Assembly: GCF_009494395.1 (NCBI RefSeq)
Contig: NZ_VZCB01000011.1
Span: 20,326-84,325, forward strand
Source of the DNA: Segatella copri
GTDB lineage: Bacteria; Bacteroidota; Bacteroidia; Bacteroidales; Bacteroidaceae
Length of the DNA stretch: 64,000 nucleotides
Direction of reading: 5' to 3'
The position numbers and the translations under genes were made by a program. Shown here piece by piece: positions 9,128-18,600 of the stretch (positions are counted from its first letter, which is position 1; each line of letters begins with the position of its first letter). Below the pieces are notes generated by a model. It saw only the letters and a list, made by a program, of their open reading frames with translations. It was not told the DNA's origin and made no database searches.

Positions 9128-10405
9128 TCACGGTTGACAGAGCAAGGTACAAACCTTATCTGCAAAATTACGGGCATTATTGCCATGCATGATACCATTA
9201 TTAATAATGGCAAAGCAAAGTTCATGACCATTGGCAGCCTTGCAATATCCAGCCAGTGAGATGATACCCGTCAAAGTACCAGTCTTTGCCCTTACATTAC
9301 CATGAGTAAAACTATTCTTCATTCGCCTCTTCAACGTGCCATCCACTCCCCCGATAGGCAGTGACTGCATCAAATGCTCCTTGATATTATCATTCTTATA
9401 AGCATAACGCAGCAACTTGACCTCCAGTTCGGCACTCAGATAATTATACAAGGACAACCCGGAACCATCAGCCAATTTATAACGGGACGGATCGAGTCCA
9501 ATTTTTCTAATCAACTGTCGTTCCACATTTCTGGCACTCTTGGCACTGGCTGACCGGTTGCCGGTAGAGGCAGCTATCTGATAGTACATACTCTCGGCAT
9601 AGAGATTATCACTGTCTTTCATCATCTTATGCAGCACCTGATCCATTGTATGGAAACGGGTACAGATGGTAAAAGCATTAGCCGGACAAGGTTTTATGGT
9701 AGAATACATCCCTTCGTAGAGAATACCTACATCCTCCAGTTTTGCCAGAAATCTATCCATAAAGATGTCCTTACGGGCGAATACCAAAGGCGACAACACC
9801 GGATTGTCATCATCCCAGCACCATCCTTCGCCCAACAGATTAGCATCCTTCATAGAACGGTCTGCATAAATACTGCCACGGATGGTGTCGATGCCCATCT
9901 CCTTCAACCCATTGGCAAAGGCTGCCATATCATCGCTGTTAAAACGGGGATCCATGCCACCGATACAATAAACATCGCCGGTTAAGACTCCATTTTCTAT
10001 GGTTCCAGTATACTTGAGAGTCGTCTTAAACTGGTAAGAACCGCCCAATTTATCCAATGCCGTAATAGCAGTCAGAAGCTTCATTGTACTAGCCGGGCGC
10101 ATCAGCTGTCGCTCATTTCTCTTGTAGATACAGGAATCGGCCTCCAGGTCCCATACCATCAATCCCACCTGCGATGTCTCGAACATCTTACTCTCCAGGA
10201 GTTTGTCCAGACCAACCTGAACCGAGACAGGCCAAGGCAACTTCTGGGTATCAGTAGCCAGGGAGTCTATCAAGGTAGAATCAGCCAATTCTGTCTCGTC
10301 CTGCGATTCTACCACCTCGTCATCATTCACATCTTGAGCCTGCATTGGCAATGCAACAACCATCGCCATCATCAGGCTCAACATCATATATTTAATCTTT
10401 TCCAT
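9128..10405 (-). CDS. dacB: D-alanyl-D-alanine carboxypeptidase/endopeptidase (PBP4)
   Basis: 425 aa, S13 peptidase family, a periplasmic enzyme that trims or cleaves peptidoglycan cross-links. The signal peptide is MEKIKYMMLSLMMAMVVALP followed by MQAQ. Active-site motifs are SxxK (Ser106-Thr-Met-Lys109), SxN as SDNLYAES, and KTG in AKTGTLTG. The frame is open to 10522, but that longer start overlaps the upstream 139-aa gene and adds a charged N-terminus before the signal peptide, so I choose 10405. The protein is slightly shorter than E. coli PBP4, suggesting a reduced accessory domain. Confidence 0.93.
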   Translation of the reverse strand: MEKIKYMMLSLMMAMVVALPMQAQDVNDDEVVESQDETELADSTLIDSLATDTQKLPWPVSVQVGLDKLLESKMFETSQVGLMVWDLEADSCIYKRNERQLMRPASTMKLLTAITALDKLGGSYQFKTTLKYTGTIENGVLTGDVYCIGGMDPRFNSDDMAAFANGLKEMGIDTIRGSIYADRSMKDANLLGEGWCWDDDNPVLSPLVFARKDIFMDRFLAKLEDVGILYEGMYSTIKPCPANAFTICTRFHTMDQVLHKMMKDSDNLYAESMYYQIAASTGNRSASAKSARNVERQLIRKIGLDPSRYKLADGSGLSLYNYLSAELEVKLLRYAYKNDNIKEHLMQSLPIGGVDGTLKRRMKNSFTHGNVRAKTGTLTGIISLAGYCKAANGHELCFAIINNGIMHGNNARNFADKVCTLLCQP

Positions 10406-10433
10406 CACAATTGAATTCTTCACTCTTCGTTCC

Positions 10434-10853
10434 TCATTCTTCACTTCTTTGTCGTTTCTTAATTTCTTTCTCAAAAGCCTCTTCATTATCAGGCTGAACG
10501 GCCACCATGTTCTTATGACCATATTCTATCACTACACACCTGTCCAGTCCCATAAAAGTCTTCACCGGATGCACATCTATGATGTCGCAGACCGGTACAT
10601 TCTTATTGGACGAGAACCTTCCTTCGTTGATGATCAGATACTCCATCTCATCATCCCGGTCGATAGGTTTTACCTTCTTAAAGGTATAAGTAGTATTCAG
10701 AATACGCTCTATCATGCCCACGATGACAATGGCCAGGAAGATGCCGATAATCGCCATCTTCACCCAGAAGAAATAGCCAGCCAAAAATGCAAAGACAGCC
10801 ACACCCAAACGGGCTGTCAATGTAAAGCGTTTATGAAAAGTTCTATCTGCCAT
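10434..10853 (-). CDS. Small membrane protein with PH-like C-terminal domain
   Basis: 139 aa. Two hydrophobic helices near residues 15-50 (GVAVFAFLAGYFFW and AIIGIFLAIVIVGMIERIL) are followed by a soluble beta-rich domain (TTYTFKKVKP ... CVVIEYGHKNMVAVQP). This resembles bacterial PH-like membrane proteins, but I do not recognise a named family. It is the first gene of a probable two-gene unit with dacB, so an envelope role is plausible. Confidence 0.65.
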   Translation of the reverse strand: MADRTFHKRFTLTARLGVAVFAFLAGYFFWVKMAIIGIFLAIVIVGMIERILNTTYTFKKVKPIDRDDEMEYLIINEGRFSSNKNVPVCDIIDVHPVKTFMGLDRCVVIEYGHKNMVAVQPDNEEAFEKEIKKRQRSEE

Positions 10854-10964
10854 ATCTTGTTAATATTTGTCATTTTGATAGTCTTAAAGACTATATTACC
10901 ATAAATTTCGGTGCAAAATTACAAAAAATCCGTCTCTTTTTACTCATTATTAAAGAGAAATTAG

Positions 10965-10972
10965 TACTTTTG
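10965..10972 (+). promoter_or_regulatory. nadB promoter -7 element
   Basis: TACTTTTG, matching TAnnTTTG, 32 nt before the nadB start. The -33 region is T-rich without a clear TTTG. Confidence 0.6.
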
Positions 10973-11004
10973 CAAACAATTAAGCATTATTAGAATAAAC
11001 TCAC

Positions 11005-12597
11005 ATGGTTTATAAGTATGATTTTCTGATTATCGGCTCAGGAGTTGCCGGTATGAGTTACGCCCTGAAAGTAGCCAGAGCGCATAAAGGTAAAGTGTGC
11101 ATGATCTGCAAAACCTCTCTCGATGAGGCGAACACTTCATTTGCACAAGGTGGTGTTGCGTCAGTTACCAACCTGGAAGTAGATAACTTCGACAAGCACA
11201 TACAAGATACGATGATTGCTGGTGACTATATCAGCGATTATAAGGCAGTGAAGCAGGTTGTCACCATGGCACCGGAGCAGATCAAGGAGCTCGTGCAGTG
11301 GGGTGTCAACTTCGACAAGCAGCAGGACGGCAAGTTCGATCTTCATCGTGAGGGCGGACATAGCGAGTTCCGCATTCTTCATCATGCCGATGATACGGGT
11401 GCTGAAATCCAGCGCGGTCTGATGGAGGCTGTACGCAACTGCCCAGACATTGATATCAAGGAAAATCATTTTGCAGTAGAGATTATCACCCAGCACCACT
11501 TGGGTGCCCGTGTTACTCGCCGTACACCTTATATTAACTGTTACGGAGCCTACGTTCTGAATCCTGAAACCCAGAAGGTGGATACCTATCTGAGCAAGGT
11601 TACCGTGATGTGTACCGGTGGTTGTGGTGCTGTTTATCAGACTACCACCAACCCTGTCATCGCTACCGGTGACGGTGAGGCGATGGTTTACCGTGCCAAG
11701 GGAACCGTAGCCGATATGGAGTTTGTACAGTTCCACCCTACAGCTCTCTATCATCCAGGAGAGACTCATCCTGCCTTCCTCATCACCGAGGCTATGCGTG
11801 GATATGGTGGCATCTTGCGTTTGCCTAACGGCGAGAGCTTCATGGAGAAATATGACAAGCGATTGAGCCTAGCTCCTCGCGACATCGTGGCACGTGCCAT
11901 CGATAAGGAGATGAAGATTCACGGATTGGATCATGTATGCCTGGATGTTACCCATAAGAATCCTGAGGAGACCAAGCATCACTTCCCAAATATCTACGCC
12001 AAGTGTCTCAGTATCGGCATCGACATCACTAAGGATTATATCCCTGTTCGTCCTGCAGCTCACTATATGTGTGGTGGTATCAAGGTAGATTTGAACGGAT
12101 GTTCAAGCATCAACCGCCTCTATGCCCTGGGCGAGTGTTCATGCACAGGTCTGCATGGTGGCAACCGTCTTGCCAGCAACTCGCTCATCGAGGCTGTGGT
12201 TTATGCCGAGACAGCTGCCAAGCACAGCATCGAGCATGTAGATGAATATGATTTCAACGAGAAAGTTCCTGCATGGAACGATGAGGGTACCCTAACCAAC
12301 GAAGAGAAGGTGCTGATTACACAGAGCGTGAAAGAGGTGGGCGAATGCATGAGCAACTATGTAGGCATCGTTCGCAGCGACCTCCGTCTGAAGCGTGCCT
12401 GGGACCGCCTCGACCTGCTTTATGAAGAGACCGAGAATCTCTTCAAGCGTGTCAAGGTGAGCAAGGAACTCTGCGAGCTCCGCAATATGATCAACGTGGG
12501 ATATCTTATCACCCGCATGGCAATAGAACGCAAGGAGAGCCGTGGTCTTCACTATACCATCGACTACCCTGTTCATGCTTACGACAAAAAGGACTAA
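11005..12597 (+). CDS. nadB: L-aspartate oxidase
   Basis: 530 aa, FAD-dependent and cytoplasmic. It oxidises L-aspartate to iminoaspartate, the first step of de novo NAD synthesis. Visible features: N-terminal dinucleotide fold FLIIGSGVAGMSYA, substrate/flavin motifs TSFAQGGVASV, HREGGHSEFRILHH and QFHPTALYHPG, the conserved AAHYMCGGIKVD, and the FAD-contacting GLHGGNRLASNSL. A C-terminal helical domain completes it. HREGGHS distinguishes it from succinate dehydrogenase flavoproteins. nadA and nadC are not adjacent here. Confidence 0.95.
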   Translation: MVYKYDFLIIGSGVAGMSYALKVARAHKGKVCMICKTSLDEANTSFAQGGVASVTNLEVDNFDKHIQDTMIAGDYISDYKAVKQVVTMAPEQIKELVQWGVNFDKQQDGKFDLHREGGHSEFRILHHADDTGAEIQRGLMEAVRNCPDIDIKENHFAVEIITQHHLGARVTRRTPYINCYGAYVLNPETQKVDTYLSKVTVMCTGGCGAVYQTTTNPVIATGDGEAMVYRAKGTVADMEFVQFHPTALYHPGETHPAFLITEAMRGYGGILRLPNGESFMEKYDKRLSLAPRDIVARAIDKEMKIHGLDHVCLDVTHKNPEETKHHFPNIYAKCLSIGIDITKDYIPVRPAAHYMCGGIKVDLNGCSSINRLYALGECSCTGLHGGNRLASNSLIEAVVYAETAAKHSIEHVDEYDFNEKVPAWNDEGTLTNEEKVLITQSVKEVGECMSNYVGIVRSDLRLKRAWDRLDLLYEETENLFKRVKVSKELCELRNMINVGYLITRMAIERKESRGLHYTIDYPVHAYDKKD

Positions 12598-12614
12598 TCA
12601 AACAGAATACTGAT

Positions 12615-12652
12615 AAAAAAGCTCGGACGCAATTTGCATCCGAGCTTTTTTC
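12615..12652. terminator. Bidirectional terminator between nadB and sprA
   Basis: AAAAAAGCTCGGACGC and GCATCCGAGCTTTTTT form a strong hairpin with A- and T-rich flanks, so it can serve both converging genes. Confidence 0.9.
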
Positions 12653-12665
12653 ATTTATCTTCTTT

Positions 12666-15600
12666 TTATCTCGTCAACGAGAACTTGATGCTCAAGCCGA
12701 AGTCCTGAGTGGTCGTCGGATAGCTACTGCTGGACAACAGAGGAGTATTGGTCTGACGGTCGTAATAGAAACTCATGGTAAGGAGTTTGCTGAACGTATA
12801 ATCGGCAGAGAAGCTCAACTTCAAGGCATTATTGCCACTGCTGGCACTACTTGTCATGGAGGCAATATCACGAACAATGGCAGCCTGCTTGCGGAAACTG
12901 AAGTCAAGACGAAGGTTGAGATCGTGATTGGCTCCACGCATCTGCTGACTGTTAGCAGTTGCATTTCTGTTGTCCTTTCTGTTGCCAGCCCCCATCTTGG
13001 CTTTCAGTTTGCGAGCACCACCCTCAAACAAACTGAAGTTGTTGATGCGATAACCCATACCGATTACCCAGTCTTTACTGAGTGCCTCATTGAGCTGCAC
13101 ACTCGTCATACTGAGATTCAGCACACGCGTCTGGCGATACTCACCCTTGAGGGTCATGTTGTTATTGAATGTAACGTCCATACCTATCAATGGAGAGAAA
13201 GCCTCATTGATGCTCACCTGCGAAATGTTAAACATACTGCTAGGCGAAGGATTCCCCGTAGAAGCATCATTGATGAAGCCCAGACCGTTCATATATTCCT
13301 GATAGGTACTGTAACTGTTATAACTGCCTACTGCAAAGATGCTCTTATAAGAATGGTTGATGTTAACACTCTTGAAGTGATCACGGAACCAAGGCAACTT
13401 ACCCAAACCGCTATAACGAACCGTCCAGTTAGGCAACAGTCTGCTCAAAGCCGGGAACAGCGAGAGAGAATTGCCACCCATCGAAGTATAAGCATTGAGG
13501 AAAGCCGGAATCATCACATCACCACTATACTGATTAACAGGAGTACGGGATGCATCAAACTTACCTCCACCCAATGCAGAACCCGCCGGATAAACAGTTC
13601 CTGCATATTGAGTTTCTACCCTATCACGATAACCCGCCAGGGAATTGACAAACTTCTCGAAAGTCTTGCTTCGATAACCGCTATTGGCATCACCCATTCC
13701 CTCAAAGGCTGTACTCAGCGAGATGGTACTCATCTGGAAAGAACCACTCTGAGTAGTAGGAGTTCCCTCATACATATACTGAATACTCTTCTGGGTAGTC
13801 TGGGTGCGGACAGCAGAAAGATCTATCTTCAGGTCCTTCACCGGCTCCAGCGTCATACGCAGCTGCAAGTTGTCCGTCTTACTCGTAGTGGCAGGCGTTG
13901 CAACAGAGTCATTGCGGAGCAGCCAGTCATTCTCCCTAGCCTTACCGATATAGTCATCATCCACCAGACCAAAGGCAAAATCGAGACCAGGCGCCATAGA
14001 ACCCACCTTTTTCTGTCCGAAGGCATCACCAATACTTGGGGTGAAACCAGGCAGCGTGAGCTGATAGCTGCTGCGATAATTGAAGCTGACATTACGGACC
14101 ATCATTGCCAACCGAGCCACCGTCTGCCAGGTCTTATACCAACTCTTTTCTTCCAGCGGTTCCTTAGCCAGTACCGAGATCTTGATTTTCTGGGCACTAT
14201 CCACCTTGGAGATGAGTTTAATCTGATTATTGTCCACCTTTTTATATTTAATAGGGAACAACTTTCCATCAGCAGTCTTGGCAGACACGATAAGACGCTT
14301 GCTGTTCTTGCCATGACGGATACAGAGAGTCGTATCAGGCAAGAGCGTGATTTCCTTCTCGAATGCCTTCCTGTTCTTAGGCAATGCCTTCTTAGGATCG
14401 GCAGCCAGCTCCTTGGCATCTTTCTTTTTCTTCTCCTTCTCCTGCTTCTTGCGCTCATACTGGCTTCTGGACATCGTGCGATTGAACTTTTCATTTACCT
14501 TCTTGAGGAAAGGCACATGATTGTAGAGCTTGACCAGATTGAACGAACCATTGAGGGTCAACTCGCGATGCGTATTAATGGTATTGCCATAGGAGTTGCC
14601 ATTCTCATCTTCCATACCCCGCTCCCAAGAATAGTTGGAACTATAAGAAGCATCGGTGTTCACCCAGTCGAAAACAGGCAACAGGTTGAGCGGCACCTTA
14701 TAGGAAGCCGTAAAACTCTGACTATAATCGAGCGGTGTACCCCAGGTTCTGACACTATTGAGCACGGCACTTCTATATACAGAATCCTTCCAGGCATGAT
14801 ACTGATCAGCATAAAGATCCGTATTCACATCAGGATATGGCACATCTACCTGTGCATGGGTTGCACTCTGGAAGTTCATGTGAAGATTCTTGGTCAAGTC
14901 CCAACGCAGAGCAAATTCACGGTTCCAAAGGAACTGATCGCTGAAAGTGATAGGCAACTGCGACTTGGTAAGACTTTCCATATCACGCTCCTGCAATTCA
15001 TAGGTTTCATGTGTCATCTCGGTATTGAAAGCGAGATTTTGCGGCAACCAGTTCAGTCCGAAACGCTTCAGAATGTCGAGCCACTTGCTCTTGTTCTTGA
15101 TTTTCTTGAAAGGTTCCCAGGACTTATATACCGGAGTCCATGAATAATCCAATGCACCCCGCCAGTTGTCTCTCTGCTCACGAACCGTAGTTTCACCGGT
15201 AGTATGCTGATGGGCATGACTATAGGTAAAGGAGAAGTTGGCTGGGTCGTAAGGCATCGGATGGCGCTTGGTGGCAATCCCCACACGGGCATTGGATACC
15301 GAGAAGTTGGTTTGCGTAACCTTGGTCACGGCAATATTCTCGATAGAATCGCGCTCCGCCTTCGAGCCTGCAGCATCGAGAGCATCCTTCAGTTCCATAT
15401 CCGTATCCATCGGATTATACTTTGGCGAAGTCTTCTCCTTGGTGACACTATAATATAAAGGTATGCTCACCTTCGCCTTGTCCGGGAAGAACTTACCCAT
15501 TTCCAACGAGGTGGTCACACTATAGGTGCCATAGTTGTCGGTACTGCGGCTAGCCACGCCGTCTTCCAGACCTCCAAATCCTTCGCTGACATATCTTCCT

Positions 15601-18600
15601 GTAGCATTGACACTACCGAAATCAGACAGCTGCACATTGAGATTGGCATTAGCAGCCCATCCACCCTTGTTGTTATGTTCCTTCAGGCGGAGTTCATTTA
15701 CCCAAACTTCACCACTCTTGACATCTCCCGAATTATTGCGCACACCAATCATCATGGTCTTCACCTCGCCAAGGCTAGGATTACCCACAATGGTCAACTT
15801 ATTGTTAGGGTGCTCGCTATCGTATGCCGAGTAAGGTGCCATATAAGATGCCATGCCTTGAGCCTTAGCCTTATTACGCTCCTTCTTGAGATTGGTAAAG
15901 ATGCTGAGAGCCACATCCAGCATATTCTCCTCAGGCCAAACCAACCTGCGGTCGGCAGGCACATTACGGTTGTAATTGCTGCGTGGAGCCGTGAGGGTGA
16001 GCGGAATCTCATATTCATAATAGTTATTCTTATAGTCACTACCCAGACGGATGAAGACAGCCAGCTCCCTATCCTTCAGATTTGTGGTATTCTGCTCCAA
16101 GGCATTGGCATGGGTAAACATCTGGATACGCTTATACTGACGGAGGTCGAGAGTCGTATTCTTGTATACCGCCTTGGCTTCCCCACTGGTCAGATTCTTG
16201 ACAACAAGACTCAAAGCCTGCTCGTTGGATTCTACCAGCTGTGGCTGACTAGGATCCTGCTCACGACTGATGCCTGGAGGCAAGACGTAATTGACCGGAG
16301 TCTTCTCGGCATTTTCCTCAAGATTCACGGCACTAGCCTCCAAGGTTCCACCTGATGCAGCACTCAACTGCTGATCATAAGTACGCCATTCACCACGTAC
16401 CAGGTCGAGCGTTCCAAAGCGCAGAACGATAGGCTTCTTGAAACCCGTAAGGAACATACGCATGAAACGGATGCTGGAGAAATCATTGATATTACCTTGT
16501 CGGCTCTCGAATTCATCTACAGGAATACGGAACTGATACCAGGTAACAGACGACTTGGTATTGTCTCGCCATGTCTGTGAATATTCTCGCTTATCCACAA
16601 TATGGTTGGTACCCACAACCAAATCTTCCGGACGGATACTTACCCTATACTGGAAGTACTTCTCATATTCATTCAGCGTATAATCCTGATTGATATCTTC
16701 CACATCAGGGGTAGACTTATAAGATGTATCATAACTCTCAGAACGGCTATCGCTATCAGGCGAGTTGCCCTGAGGGTTGTTGATATACTTATAACGCTGC
16801 AAGATAGGAGCACGCATCTGATCCCAGTCACTGCCACGGAAATAGTGATAGTTATCACGTGCAGGGTCGGCAAAGATGCTGTCGAATACTGCCTGGTTCA
16901 CCTTTCCCTGAATCTGGTCTAGATAAGCACTCTTATAGAATTCCTGTTCCTCGGCATCAGTCAGACCGTTGAAACCAACATCCTGCAAGGCACGGCTGCC
17001 ACTGGTTGTTGCAAAAGCATAAGTTACCGTACTCTGAGTAGGAATCTTACCCCACTGAGTATAAGTAAAGCTCTTGCTGCCATCAACAGGCATACCGCTC
17101 TCATAGAACTTCTTACCATCCCGCAAGATATCTTCGCTAACCTCGCCCAGATTGATATAGAAATCTCCTCCATATTCATTAGCATCCGGCTGTTCACGGG
17201 TATAGAGGAACGGATCAAGCAACCAGAACTCGATATATTCAATGTTTGCCTGCTCGAAATCATTGGTATCGAGCTTACGCATCATACCTCCCCAGTTGAG
17301 CTGTGGATTCTTCAATGTACCATCTGCCTGCAGGTCTTCCACATTAAAGTTATAAGGACCCGGCTCTGACGGATAGTAAGCCAGGTTGAGCACACTCAGG
17401 GTATTGGTAGCACCCTGATAACTGTTCTGCTGGCGCAATGGGAACAGCTCCTTCACGTATACTTCGCGAACATAGTGATTACTGAGCTGCTTGAGGTCGC
17501 TCTTGATATGTCCAGGCGTCAAGGAACTGCCTCGACGGGTAAAGAGAGGGTCGATGCAATACCAAGCCAGACGGGAACGGTGGAAACCGCTCGTCAGTCC
17601 GGTCTTATCATTATAATCTTCCTTGAAATTGAGCGATGGCACGCTGGAGATAAACCAGGAAGTAGGCGTCATCACATCAATGCCATTCTTGGTATTTTCG
17701 AAGTCATCAATATAGGAAGCATTGTCCTGCGTACCACCAGCCTCTCCAGCCAACAACTGGGCAAACTCACTGGTAAAGGATATTTGCGATGGTTGGGTAA
17801 GATGCAGGAAAGGAATCTTGTCAAGTACATTGGTAAGCCACTGACTCTCCTTCTTCCAATTGAGATTAACACCCCAGAGAGTATTCTTCAATGGTTCAGA
17901 GCCCATCGAGACCTTCGTAGTAAGAGCCTGTTCGGAAAGATGCTGCAAGGTACCACTCATCTGGAAGTTCTTGGAGAAATCATACTCCCAGTTCACACCA
18001 AACATGGTCTTGCGAGTCTGACCATAATCCGTATTACTTTCCAGGGAAACATTGACCGAAGTACCCGCATCGATGATGCTCTGGTTGAGGATGGTAACCT
18101 CACCCGCATTGTAATCTACCGAATAGTCTGTACCCTCTGTCAGGGTAACACCACCAGCAGTTACAACGACCGAACCTTGTGGCACGTTATAGGCATCCAG
18201 GGAAATGACATTAGCTGATGAACCTTTGAACTGGCCCACCATCTGATACTTATTCTTTTCTGCAATCTGCCTGGCTACGGTCTTGGTACTGTCATACAGT
18301 TCGGTAAAGGCATATTTCTCAGCCGCATCCGCAGCCACTCCGTTCTTGACCAGATAATCACGCATATAACAGCCGAAAGGTTCTACTTTCGGAATAAACA
18401 CGCGACCATTAGAAACGGTATAGCCTTCTACATAGTCGTAGTATCCATTGCTATGCGCCTTGTTGTTGTTATCAAGTCGGTCAGCCCCAAGCACACGAAT
18501 GATTGGCGTATTCTTTACTCTCTGTTCAGGAATATAAGAGAGATAAACACCCGTAGTATCGCTCTGATATTTTACGTCAAGACGGAATTTCTCCTTTTCT

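Noticed and set aside
12924..15143. Long plus-strand open frame (739 codons) opposite sprA
   Set aside because: It is the antisense shadow of the sprA reading frame. No signal peptide, domain or ribosome-binding site, and a composition rich in Ile, Arg, Thr and His typical of reverse-frame artefacts.
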